In this document: in pieces, positions 35,182 to 48,590 of the stretch
Position numbering within the stretch: position 1 is the first letter of the stretch
Layout of the letters: every line of letters starts with the position of its first letter
Assembly: GCA_025331435.1 (NCBI GenBank)
Contig: JAIWNI010000059.1
Coordinates: 1-64,000, forward strand
DNA from: Choanephora cucurbitarum
Lineage: Eukaryota > Mucoromycota > Mucoromycetes > Mucorales > Choanephoraceae
Direction of reading: 5' to 3'
DNA length: 64,000 nt
Position numbers and translations under genes: made by a program
The notes under the pieces: model-generated
The model's database searches: none
Told to the model about the DNA's origin: nothing
What the model saw: only the letters and a program-made list of their open reading frames with translations

Positions 35182-35345
35182 GACCCTTGGCAGGTGAATG
35201 CAAAAAAACCTTCAAAAAACCTTTAAAAAACCTCGACAATTTAGCCTTTAAATAACCTTTGATTTCGACATTTTAGCCTTTTAAAATCAGGGTCTTTTGA
35301 CCTTTAAAAAACCTTTAAACGACCCCTAATTTTTTTACAGTGTTA

Positions 35346-36470
35346 GTGAGAAGAATCTTTCGCCAGATTTCTATGATCTCTCTTAGTAATCTTGCAAAAT
35401 ATATGACGTCGATCCAGTCAGAATCAAGGATTATTTTTATATGGGACATCCTGCTTTTACAGGTTTTGCTTAGTGTTTATATAAGAGCGAATGGCTTTGA
35501 GAGGATTAGAGAACTTTGAGTGAGTATGTTTTTTTTGGAAGAATGGCATGCTCTTATTATTTTATTTGGTGTCATTAAAACAATAGGTATGCTTATTGGA
35601 TGAATAGGATCAAATTGAATTCTTTTATTATATAAAAATGCAGATCCTTTTTTGTACTATATATAGGTACTTCTTTATCTTCTTTTGTATCCTAGCTTAA
35701 AAACAAAAGATATGTATAGCATTAGTTGAAGAACCTGTAGTTGGTGGTAAGCGAATAAAAATCCGAAGGATTGGATCGAGTTCATGAAAGAGATTTTAAA
35801 TTTACTGAGGATGTCATTTACAGGTATGGTTGTGGATAAGGATGACGATAAGTAGCTATTACGGAAAGAAAAGGTATATCCACAAGGATATGAGTATAGA
35901 TGAGAAGGTATGCTTTTAGTCAATCACTAGCAAGAATAGAGATAAAGTATCAGTATATGTGCTTCTCTTTTTATCGAAGATAAAGCCTACCTTCTACTGT
36001 GCATTTGATATGAAAAAGAAGAAAAGATAAAATGGGAGATAAAAAAATGACAGGTATTTAGTATAATATGAGCAGTGATGGGAAGAAAGATTCATTGTTC
36101 GATAATGAAAATACAAAAAATGATGGAATAAGCAAATGTCTTGTATTTATTTGAAGTATTAATATAGCTTCAATGTATATCAAGAAGAGATAATAGACTG
36201 TAATAGGAAGCACTCTTATTTTGTTTATACAGAAACATATGACGATCTATACTGTAGGCCAAATAAAAGATGTATGTACAATGCACTATTTCTTGAGCAC
36301 CATGACTAACTTGCTTTTCTGGTCAAAATTTATTTCAGTTTGATACTAAAAATTAAAACAGCGAACGTAAATAAAAAAAAAAATTTGGTGAGCAAATTCA
36401 TTTCAAAAAATTATTTTGTTTTCAATTTGATCTAGATCGCGTTTCGTTCTTCTTTTTTGTATACAAGAAA
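35346..36470. other. intergenic, nothing recognised
   Basis: About 1.1 kb AT-rich spacer between the CACTA-like element and the HAUS4-like gene. Only short chance frames. Confidence 0.5.
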
Positions 36471-37484
36471 ATGACTGAACAGCCCAGCAATGAAGTAGGC
36501 TTGGCTTGAGAAATATTTACGACCGCAAAGGCTAACATATAGTTGACAACCATAGCAAGTCAAGTATTTCGAAAATGAAATATTGATGACTGAGCTGAAA
36601 AAGCTAGAAGTAAATATTTTCTTTTTGCTTTCTGTTTAATCGGTCAGAATACATAACGATTGTTCTTAGTATGATATCGACAGTTCGTCTGTAAGCAAAG
36701 GAAGAAGTCTGATACGAATAGTAAGGAGGTTGATACGATATACATAGATCCCAGTAGAAGTACTACTTCAAGAAGCTATTGAATTGAAGTATAAAAAGAT
36801 CAATGAATTCATGCAAGTTTCATCTATTGATTCGGTCCAAAAATTGAAACAACAACTAAAGACAGATAAGCAGACTTTGATGGAAAAAAGATTGGTTGTT
36901 GATGACAAAGTTAAAAAATACATTAGAGTAAGTTTAAAAGGAAGAAAAGAGAAGCAAGAGAGTTGCTCTTATAGCATGTCATAGACAGTCCTACAGACTC
37001 TTGATATAACTTGGTCAATCATTGAGCAATTCAAGTACAAGGACCAAAAATGTAGGAATATAGCATTCGATGAATACTACACATCACTTGTAGATACAAT
37101 GCTAGTGAAAGTGAAGTAAGGTTAAGCATTTGCCTGTTTTCATATCGATACGGAAAAGACTGATAAAAAAAAAGGATACTGCATATCAGTGTGCTTATAA
37201 CAACATATAACGATCCAGAATTTGTTGCTGCACTTGAATCGCTCAAGTAAGTTACGTTTATCCTAGTACATATACACATAGGCATTGGATATAAACATAC
37301 GTACAGAACTTTATTAGAAAAAAGATATATGGAAGCACAAACCACATTGGAATATATAACAAAACGATTAGCAGAATACAAGGAAATTGGGCCTGAATTT
37401 GAAACATTATCCAAGGCTTATTATGACTTGCTCTATAAAATACAGGCCGCAAAAGACGATATTGAGAGGATGAGAAGCCATTAG
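36471..37484 (+). CDS. HAUS4/augmin-like coiled-coil protein
   Basis: Seven exons: 36471-36494, 36565-36609, 36670-36690 (21 nt), 36748-36927, 36985-37115, 37175-37246, 37307-37484; 216 residues with every phase consistent. Begins MTEQPSNEYFENEILMTELK; mostly alpha-helical and coiled coil. The middle has VQTLDITWSIIEQFKYKD-like helices. The C-terminal block LLEKRYMEAQTTLEYITKRL, then AEYKEIGPEFETLSKAYYDL and LYKIQAAKDDIERM resembles the conserved C-terminus of HAUS augmin subunit 4, a member of the complex that recruits gamma-tubulin to spindle microtubules. The identification rests on recalled similarity of this block only; another coiled-coil spindle or kinetochore protein is possible. Its TAG overlaps the stop of the SNX3-like gene on the other strand. 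Confidence 0.55.
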
Positions 37485-38035
37485 TATTTGCCTTGAATAA
37501 ATCGTACAATCATCTTTGCTTTTGACTCTTCATAATCTTGTATCAGGTTAATGTTAGAACAGAGACTATTCAAGGATTACAAGTTAGTTTGGTGAATGTC
37601 AGAATGCTAAACAACTCACATTTGTAAGAATCGCTCCAACTTTTGTCTTCTTTCCTCAATAACCTGGTCGGAAAATCTGTTCTTGAAGACTTTACCAGGC
37701 AAATTTGGCACCTTTATTTCATAATCGTTCTCTTCTAATTTGAACTTGAGTGATTCAAATTTACTGTATCTTCTTCTGACGCTTGATTGCTTGAGCTGAA
37801 AGATAGGATTGTTTGTTCGACATACCACCTCATAGTCAGTGTACATGCCAAAGCCGGTTCCTACAAAAATGCAAGTTGTAATTCAGTAAACAACCAAAAT
37901 TGATTTTGACAAGAGGATCAAAAATTTACCATGTGTTTGAGGAGCTTTAACTTCAATTTCAATATAAGAGTCGGGCAAACCCTTAATTTCTTCGATAGGC
38001 TCAGTAGTGGTTTTGATAAGTGCGGAAACGTGCAT
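37481..38035 (-). CDS. sorting nexin 3-like PX protein
   Basis: Phosphoinositide (PI3P)-binding endosomal sorting protein of the SNX3/Grd19 group. Three exons: 38035-37930, 37860-37620, 37565-37481; 143 residues. The PX domain runs MYTDYEVVCRTNNPIFQLKQ, SSVRRRYSKFESLKFKLEEN with the RRY(S)xF phosphoinositide motif, then VPNLPGKVFKNRFSDQVIEE and RRQKLERFLQ. In Grd19/SNX3 the next residues are normally a VAGHPLLQTGSK-type motif. Here exon 3 reads ILCSNINLIQDYEESKAKMI and VRFIQGKY, so the C-terminus is strongly diverged although the frame is open and splice signals are good. It may be a divergent paralogue rather than the conserved retromer adaptor. Confidence 0.8.
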
Positions 38036-38170
38036 TTGATGTTTGTTTGTTTCTATAAGCAAAATACAAAAAGAAACAAAAGACTTAAGAAAAAAGACCT
38101 GGTCTTTTATATAACATTGAATTGTTTGTTTATATCTTGATGTTTATTCTGAATTTTCTTTTGTTATTTT

Positions 38171-39704
38171 CTACTGTTTCATAAAGCGATCATAAGAAGT
38201 GCCAATTTCTTCCAACATGTGAGAGGTCAAAACTGATCTACCATGTTTTTCATAAGCAAGCTTACTACTGGTTCTAGAAATCCAACAAGCACCCCAGCTA
38301 GCAAACATGGCAATGTCTTTTGAAGCAATTTCATTTGAATGACTAGGCCATTATATTCTTAGTCTTTTTCTGTACACAAATTCATTTTACCTCTATTTAC
38401 CTCCAAACACCATCCTCATATGCCTTTCCCCAAGCTAAAAATGCCGCAATGGCACCCGAGAGAATATCCCCCTGACCTCCCATGCGTTTGAGACCACCTT
38501 CAGCATCGCATTTCAAGACTAAACAAAACAAAAGCGCATAAACAAATGGAAACCAAAATATATTGAAATATTATACACAAACCTTCATCACCATTTGTAA
38601 TACAGTCTTCAGTGCCTTTCTGGACAACAGTGAGACCGCCGAATGATTTCGCCAGTTTCTTTGCAGCTGATTCATGTGAACCTTCTTTGTCGATATCTAC
38701 TCCCTAAAAAAAGAAGAAAACGATGTTAGCTACAAAAGTCTATATTAATTTGCGGTGCGTTTCGTTACCATTTTATCGCACAACCGTTTAAACTCTACTA
38801 CGTTAGGCGTCAACACAGCTTTCTTGTAGTCTTTTACAGTTTCAGGATGTTGCTGGACAAGATATAAACCATCTGCGTCTACAACGATAGCCATATCCTG
38901 TTCACGTGCGCGCAGAATTAACTGTCTTGTTGTCTCCTGCATAACTTCATCCCGAGAAAGACCTGGTCCAACTACCAATACATGTAGTCTTGAAAATACA
39001 CTTGAAACACGATCCACAATCTTGTCTACGCTCAATTCGGGTTCTAGTTTTTCTTTTGTACGCATGTAGGGGTGGACAATCAAGTCTAGTATCAGACATG
39101 CATTTCACTAGTTTAGTATATCGATATTTGTTTATCTGAAGAACAAAGCAAACATACCAGGTGAATAGCCCTATTTAAGAAAAATGAGTTATATATGTAT
39201 TCCTTTATTCTTGAGATTTTTTCTGTTTCTTTTACCTTTATCACTGTACCAGCACCAGGCTCACAAAAGATATGACAGAGATCTACACCCTTTTTTTAAT
39301 ATAACAAAAAGAAAAGGAAGTGTGTTTAATTTACAGATGTTAAGTACAGTTTACTCCCTGATGTTGGACAATAAGGAAAATAAGCTTTTTTATTTCTTAC
39401 CACTTTCATGGAAGCAATCCCACTAAAGAAAGGAGCGCCTGTATAACTGGAAAGGAATGTTTTCTTTGTTTTTAGAAGGAGAATCATAACAAACATGCAG
39501 GTTGATTTGTTTGTTCTTGCTTACTCTTCTGAACCGCCCACAACACCTATTCGGCCTGTGATAGAGAAAGAAGTTCAATCAAATGGAATTTTCTTTTTGT
39601 TTCATTTCTTTTTTCTTTTTTTTACCTGCTTGCCCTTTATGCATTTTTCCCGAAAGTGGAGGAACAAGTTGACGTACTTTGCTGATATCGGGTAGCTTTG
39701 GCAT
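38171..39704 (-). CDS. NAXD: ATP-dependent NAD(P)H-hydrate dehydratase
   Basis: Repairs hydrated NAD(P)H. Nine exons: 39704-39626, 39555-39525, 39446-39401, 39289-39236, 39169-39157 (13 nt), 39085-38769, 38703-38583, 38518-38401, 38342-38171; 316 residues. Blocks typical of the YjeF C-terminal ribokinase-like fold: [96 protein letters not shown] and [20 protein letters not shown], the last being the nucleotide/catalytic GGxGD motif. The micro-exon codes for GYSP. N-terminus [21 protein letters not shown] is not an obvious mitochondrial presequence. Confidence 0.92.
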
Positions 39705-40317
39705 TTTAATAATAACTGATCTTTTTTTTTTTTGGAGGAAAAAAAAACTGTGATTTATATAGTCTTGAAATTGAAAAGAAACACGTCGTATTTTCGTCAC
39801 TCTTCGAAAAAAAGAGAGACTATCGGAATTCTACCTTTACTTGTACCCTTGAAAAGATAAAATGATGTTGTACAAAAGATCAGTTACGCATAATGAAGCA
39901 AACTGATAGGCCATTGGCCCTGATGTTATAAAAAAATATCGTTGCAAGACATCAGTCCCGAAAAAAACAAAGAAAAACAACAGAGAATTAGAAGAACGCG
40001 ATTTGCACATCCATTTTCTTTGTACATGGTTTTATGTTCGATGATTCTGCAAGTAGTTCCTTATGGTTGTAATTCCAAACCGACGCAATTTGGTCTTTTA
40101 AAACCGTAATAGAGCTGCTTGTCTCTTTAAAAGTTTTTTTTTTCGATCAGGAGCAGTGGGACCAAGAGGCTTCTTTTCAAACCTTTCTCAGCAGTCATAG
40201 ATTTTTGATAGCTTAACTTCCTTTTAATTATATTCTGTAGCTGATTTTCAAATAAAGTTTACACTTTTTACAAAAAAAAAAGCTTTTTTTTTCTCTTTTG
40301 TATAATTTCTGTTGTCA
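39705..40317. other. divergent intergenic region, NAXD / SEN34
   Basis: About 600 bp shared promoter region between divergent genes; long A and T runs (for example around 40135 and 40270-40295). No coding evidence. Confidence 0.5.
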
Positions 40318-40880
40318 ATGTCAAATGAACTAATTCAGATAAAAAAGTTTGGAGATAAATTTCTCGTTTTCAATGCCAAAGGTAAAATTGAGCTACCAAC
40401 AAATAATACGAGAGATAATAAGTGGTAAGTATAGATGCTGAAAAGCTGCGCTGCAAGCATAGAATAGTAGGATCTTTACAAGGTACTTTACCTCAGTTTC
40501 CTTTGCAAAACACCTTCTACGGCTTGCCACTACTATTGATTCCTGAGGAAGTTTATCTGCTTAATAAGAAAGGATGGTCTAATATAAGAGAAGATATAAA
40601 TGATACACTTCGTGCTGTGGTATTTGAATATTTTTGGTCAAAAGGCTTCTATCTTACAAGTGGGATTAAGTTTGGTGGCGACTTTTTGCTATATCCTGAC
40701 GACCCAATGTGTGTGCATAGTGAATATATTGTTCAGACTATGGAGCATGATGAAGAGCTCACGCCGCTTGAATTGGTCGGAATGGGTAGACTGGCCACCA
40801 ATGTGAAGAAGACATTTGTTTTGGCGTCAGTTATAGACGAAATGATGACATATTATTCAATTGAATGGGCGGGATTTTGA
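40318..40880 (+). CDS. SEN34: tRNA-splicing endonuclease catalytic subunit Sen34
   Basis: Cuts the 3' splice site of intron-containing pre-tRNAs. Two exons: 40318-40381 and 40435-40880; 169 residues, short for the family but complete. N-terminal MSNELIQIKKFGDKFLVFNA then DAEKLRCKHRIVGSLQGTLPQ across the intron. The catalytic nuclease domain carries FEYFWSKGFYLTSGIKFGGDFLLYP (Tyr), DDPMCVHSEYIVQ (His) and TNVKKTFVLASV (Lys), the canonical Tyr-His-Lys triad. Compared with larger orthologues, the long inter-domain linker is missing. It lies 166 bp upstream of CHO2 on the same strand. Confidence 0.93.
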
Positions 40881-41046
40881 TGCTATCCAATCATTTAGGT
40901 AATATATTTCTCACGCATTGTCAAATAAACGCAATATTCTATTTAAGTTTTCCCATTTGTCTTTTGCTGGCTTATACACCTCTTCTTCTTTTTTTTTCCC
41001 TCTTCATTTTTCAACAAAACAACATTATCTACAGCTTCATCTCAAC

Positions 41047-43966
41047 ATGGCTGAACTGAGAAAAAGACGAAAGTTACAAGACAATGATCGCAATGATATG
41101 AAGCAGGCCAAAGATGATGCTTATTCAAACGGTAAAACTCCCTCAGGCAAAGGTAACTGAAGGCTATAGACTTTTCGTAACACATTACTGATAAACTAAT
41201 GCTTTTTAAGTCTTTCGGGTTCCTGTAACACATGATATGCTTCAGTCTCTGCTTAATCCGAAACAGCCCAAGAGCTTCCTTGATTTGCTTATCCTTTCTG
41301 TTCTCGGCATAAATATTACGCTCCTTTGTACCTTGCCTAACAATTATTCAAAATACCTTTTTATGGCTCTGCTTCTTTTCTGGCGTCTGTCTTATAACGT
41401 TGGCTTAGGTGTACTCTTGAAATATCAGAGCGAAAAGCGTGGTTTGGTAAAGCTATTTATGCAGTATCGTCTTGATCAGAGCAAGTGGATCAAATATCAA
41501 CTTAGCTTAAAGATGGATCCAAATGATTATAAATTTGAAGAAGCTCCTGTTGAATACAACACCTGGCTCTTGTTTAGACAATTGGTGGATCTCATTCTTA
41601 TGAATGATTTTGTTAGTTATATATGCTTTGCTATCGCTTGGTTTAACCCTTCGCATTCTACTGTTTACCTAGTGAATCTCGGATTCTTGAGGTGGATGGC
41701 TGGCATCTTTTTGATCGCGTTTAACATTTGGGTCAAGCTAGATGCTCAACGAGTTGTCAAAGACTTTGCTTGGTATTGGGGTGATTTCTTCTTTCTAATT
41801 GAACAATCCCTAACATTTGATGGTGTTTTTGAAATGGCTCCCCATCCTATGTATTCTGTGGGTTATGTTGGCTATTATGGTATCTCTCTAATCTGTGCGA
41901 GCTACACTGTTCTTTTTGCTAGCATTGCAGCACATTTGATGCAAATGGCCTTTTTGATACTGGTAGAAACTCCCCATATTGACAAAACTTACAATCATCC
42001 TCAAGCACCTAAGAAGAGATTGCCATTAACTCTTGCATCTCTGGACGAAGATGCGGCGACGTCCTTGGCAAAATCTGCGTACAACGATCATCGAAATATT
42101 TACCTTAGCCATTCTCGTCGCGATATGATCATACTAAAGAACTTTGATTTATTTCAATCGAACGACATTGCATCAGCTCTTTTGGTCGCTCATGCAGCTG
42201 TTATTCCATGGCTTATTAATCCCCGATGGAGTATTGTATTCGCTGTGGCTCAAGCAATTTTCTGGAGAGTCTTTTACTCAGTTGGTCTTGGGCTTCTATT
42301 ATACTTACAATCTAAAAGTAAATGGCTTACCAGACACTTTATCAAATGGGGCAGTGGAGCAGACGAGGCGTTTAAGAATTGGAAAGCTATCTACAACCTC
42401 TCTTGCTGTATGACTTATGTCTCTTTTGCCATGCTATGCCTCAAGCTATACAGTTTGCCTGAAGACTGGACTTATGGTATGACCCTTTTACGCCATGTCC
42501 TTGGTATATTCTTCATCTCATTACATATTTGGACTTCATTCTCTATATATGAGGTACTTGGCGACTTCGGCTGGTTCTATGGGGACTTCTTCATTGATGA
42601 TCACCCCACTCAACTTCTTTACACAGGAATATATAGGTACAGATATATAAAATACTCTATCGTTTTGATTCAATCAAATTCATTGTCTCATTTCTTCTCT
42701 AGATATTTAAACAATCCTGAAAAAATCATGGGACATGCTGCATTTTGGGGCTTGAGTCTTATAACAAACCATCCGTTTACCTTTAGTTTGGCTCTGTTCT
42801 CTCAGATTGCCCATTTCTTTCTTTTAAGATTTGTCGAAAGGCCACACATGGAAAAGCTTTACGGTGATGAAATCCGGAAAGAAGCTGGTTTAACTAAAAC
42901 ATTAAAAAGTGCGGCACAAAAGTTACCCATTAACTTACCAAAGCAAGTTCAAAACGAGATTGCCAAATACGTTATTCAGCGACAACAAGATAAAACTACT
43001 GATGATGATACTGAGAACAGTCAGTCTGGCGTTAAAATTAACGAGATTATTAATGAAGCCATTGCTAAAGTTGAAGAGCTGCTTATAACCACTGTTGGAC
43101 AAACAGAAGCTGAATTGACACATGCTGCTATCAAGCTATTAGAAAAGGATAATATCGTCAACAAAGAAGAAGATGGATACAGCTTATTTGTTTCTCACGA
43201 AAATGCTTCTACTGCCGAACAAGAGTTTACCTTGGGTGAGCGTATCTGTGTTGATTGGACTGCCCCCGCGAATCATGGACCAAAAGACTGGATAGGTATT
43301 TACAAGTTATCGTCAAATACGGATCCAAATGTCACACTAGTCAACTCTCAAGGACGGTGGTATTGGACGAATGGTGTGCCTGAAGATGAAATTGATCCAG
43401 ATACGGTCCTTTTTCCTCCTCAAATTCCATCAAAATCAAAGGGTCGCATTATCTTCAGAGGAGCCCAGAAACTACCTTGGCAAGTAGGTACATACGAGTT
43501 TAGATATCATCATGATGGAAAGCATCGTGTCATGACTCATAGTCAACCTTTCAAAATCGTTGCCCCTGATGCGCCAAATGCAGATGATGAAGATATGTTG
43601 CAGCTTTCTTTACTCAGACTTGTCCAAGCAGTTCTGGATCATGACCCCGAAAAAATTCCTGTATCACCCATTGACGACTATTCTTATTTGGATGAAAACG
43701 CCGCTAAACGATTGTCATATGCTATCAAAGTAATGTTTGGTATAGAGTTTGCTTGGGAGATAATCATTGCGGATATGCGAGTAACTCGTTTAACTAAGCG
43801 AATTCAACATGCCCTTCATGCTTTATCCCCCTTTTCTTACCAAAAATTGTCGCCCAAGATGCAAGCGTCGCTTAACACATCTATGTTGCCTGATTTAACC
43901 CCTGAGCAACTACAAAAGAACAATAGCAGCGATGCTTGTCTACTAGATAAAAGGATACAAGTATAA
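41047..43966 (+). CDS. CHO2: phosphatidylethanolamine N-methyltransferase
   Basis: ER membrane enzyme making phosphatidyl-monomethylethanolamine from PE with S-adenosylmethionine; first methylation toward phosphatidylcholine. Three exons: 41047-41152, 41211-42636, 42703-43966; 931 residues, similar to yeast Cho2. Many hydrophobic helices; two tandem PEMT domains are seen, the first with WRLSYNVGLGVLLKYQSEKR, DFAWYWGDFFF and HPMYSVGYVGYYGISL, the second with WRVFYSVGLGLLLYLQSKSK, DFGWFYGDFFIDDHP and YTGIYRYLNNPEKIMGHAAF, rebuilt across intron 2. VETPHIDKTY and VERPHMEKLYG follow each. The C-terminal cytosolic part has a C2-like region (ICVDWTAPANHGPKDWIGIYKL ... FRYHHDGKHRVM). Intron 2 is 66 bp with no stop, so it could be mistaken for coding sequence. 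Confidence 0.95.
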
Positions 43967-44876
43967 ATAAAGTCATGTCTACAATTCACGTTTTGGACCT
44001 TAGATAAAATCATTTCTGTAAGCAGTTGCTCTTTTAGCGACTACTAGTAAACACTTTTGCTTCATTCTGTACCGTTTGGCTCTTGTGTAAGAAAACTTGT
44101 TCATTTGATTTCTTTCAGTACAAGTTGTATTTCAGAATATTTTATTTAAGACATTACACTCAAATCGCAGCTTCTTGACCATATGAGGCATGCTCGATTC
44201 ATAAGCAACTTCTTGAAGGTACACTTTTTATGACATAAGCTATTTTTTACTTGTTTTGACCAAGAAAAAATGGCTTCGTTGTCTGAAATATGTTGCTGAT
44301 AAGTGCATCGTATGGCCATTGTATTCTTTAAGGTCTATTCGCATTAGCTTATATAGTTCCATGTAACGTTCTCTTTTGCAAATGTAGTAGACCAAGTATC
44401 TCCAGACCAGACCAACTACTTAAAAACATACACGATTTTTGCTTCTATCAAGAGTTGTTGTTATTGTATTAATAATCAGCCTTGGCTTGTGCGTCTCACA
44501 AATGCGTTTCATTATCAAGATTTGCATTTCTCTCAATGTTGACTAATCTATTGTTACCAGGTTTTTGTGACTTGAATTGGCTGATTCCGCAATATCGAAG
44601 CATTGTCGTCTTTCTGAGCACTTTATCTACGCCTCTAGGTAACAGCAGGTATACAGTTAGGATTCATGGTACATGAAATGTTATTGGAAAGAGCCATGTC
44701 AACAAAGCACTTGCTAGTCTAACTAAATTTTCATTCGGAGTCAGAGCAAAAACAAGATTCCATGACAGCTTCAATTGCATAAATGAATGATTATTAATCT
44801 TTTGGCTATAAATTATGTCATTTCGATTACTTTTTTTTAGGCTTCTTCTTTATCCTCTATCTTTCATTTACCCAAA
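43967..44876. other. intergenic, nothing recognised
   Basis: About 0.9 kb spacer between CHO2 and the MDR oxidoreductase on the same strand; no coding evidence. The promoter of the latter lies at its right end. Confidence 0.5.
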
Positions 44877-46110
44877 ATGGTCTCTGCTTTTTTGACTGAA
44901 AACGCTCCTAACAAAACAAAGCTCAAGCACGGTGTTGTCTTTAAAGAAAATAAATTTACCGAGCCAAAGGAAAATCAATCAATAGTTCAAATCCGAGCAG
45001 CTTCGTTCAATCATCGGTAAGTAAGTAGCATATTCTACAATATGTACTGATTGCGTGCCATATGATAGAGATGTTTGGATATTGAATGGAGTATATCCTT
45101 CTGTTGAGTATGGATCAATTCTTGGATCTGATGCTGTTGCTTATATTACTAAGACTAACTCTGAAAACCTTTCTGTTGGTCAACGTGTTCTAATTAATCC
45201 CGGATATGGCTGGAAATCTGATCCAAGAGGACCTGAAGACAAATTCTATATTCTCGGCTTACCTCCTACAATGGGGACTATGACCGAAGAGCCTATCGCA
45301 GTTGATAATGACGAATTGGTATCTTGTCCTGAACACCTTACACACGCTGAAGCTGCTTCACTTCCCTTGGCTGGGTTAACAGCTTATAGAGCCTTGTTTA
45401 CCCAGTCTCTTGTGAGAGAGGGAGATTATGTATTAATCACAGGTATCGGTGGTGGTGTTGCTTTGTTCGCTCTTCAATTTGCTGTCGCAATCGGTGCGCA
45501 TGTGTATGTTACCTCTTCAAGTCAAGAGAAGATTGACAAGGCCATTAAGATGGGCGCAAAAGGTGGTGTCAACTACAAAGATGGTATGTTAGAAATTTCA
45601 CATACATAAACCTGCCTTCTTTATGTTTACTCTTTGTGCTTAGAGAACTTTATTGATGAATTAAAACACCAATTGAATGGAAACAAGTTGTCTGCTATTG
45701 TTGATGGCGCTGGTGGACCTGTGTATGCTGCCTTACCTGAATTGATGAGACCAGGAGGTATTATTGCTAACTATGGCCATACTGCTACTCCTGAAGGTGT
45801 AACATTCAACATGGATCATGTAAGAGAGAACCTTGTTTGGAAGGGTTCTACCATGGGCTCTAGAAGAGAGTTTATAGAGATGGTCAAGCTTGTTGAAGAG
45901 AAGAAAATAAAACCTGTTGTTTCCCATGTTTGGAGTGGACTGAACAGCGATACATTTGACAAAGCAATCAATATAATGAAGTAAGTATGATCAAACCAGT
46001 ACAATTAATTGGTTAACTAACTTTGTTCTTTCACTCCCAAAAGTAATGGTCATCAGTTTGGTAAGATTGTTCTCGAATTCAATGAACATCTCGATAAAAA
46101 CAAGTCTTAA
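44877..46110 (+). CDS. MDR-family zinc-type alcohol dehydrogenase-like oxidoreductase
   Basis: Medium-chain dehydrogenase/reductase using NAD(P)H. Four exons: 44877-45016, 45069-45583, 45644-45980, 46044-46110; 352 residues. N-terminal GroES-like domain: SIVQIRAASFNHRDVWILNG, GSILGSDAVAYI, VGQRVLINPGYGW. The Rossmann part starts EAASLPLAGLTAYRAL and VLITGIGGGVALFALQFAVA, continues with IGAHVYVTSSSQEK and ALPELMRPGGIIANYGHTA, ending NGHQFGKIVLEF. The catalytic-zinc cysteine of true ADHs is not evident (position reads GSDAVA), so it more likely belongs to the quinone-oxidoreductase/ADH-like group of fungi. Substrate unknown. Confidence 0.85.
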
Positions 46111-46306
46111 ATACAATAAAACAAAGTTAAAAATTCATTTTTTTTTCTGACTCAGTGTTAGACTAATTGTGCATTCTGTTTGAAAAGCAAGACGCAAATG
46201 ATCATTTTGTGAATTAGAACAGCACAAGAACATTATAGAATAGTTGTATAAGACTTTATTCAACTACTATGCATCTATAGGAAATAAAATTGCTTCATAA
46301 AATCAA

Positions 46307-48395
<2,089 letters not shown>

Positions 48396-48590
48396 AAATC
48401 AAAGAAGTACAACAAAAGGAATTAAAACAAGAATGGATGAATTTATGCACATACTTCAGATCATCGGAATATATTACTAATTTAACAAAATGTCAATTCC
48501 AACTGTATAGTTTTTTTTCCTTTCATAGATTGTCAATCCTCAAGTAATCACTCAATATGATGTAAGAAATGATTCTATAACGGTCCAGTT

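Larger units (their letters stand above)
33643..35342. mobile_element. CACTA-like (EnSpm/CMC) non-autonomous element, 1700 bp
   Basis: Ends are CACTGTAAAAAAA and its reverse complement (13 bp identical), flanked by TTA on both sides (33640-33642 and 35343-35345). CACTG termini plus 3-bp duplication fit the CMC/EnSpm superfamily. The outer ~300 bp on each side are crowded with short subterminal repeats of the type ACCTYTAAA / TTTAGAGGT in both orientations, including three tandem copies of GACCTCTAAAW at 35149-35181. No transposase is visible; the interior has one small spliced gene. A PIF/Harbinger relative (also 3-bp duplication) is the main alternative. Confidence 0.72.
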
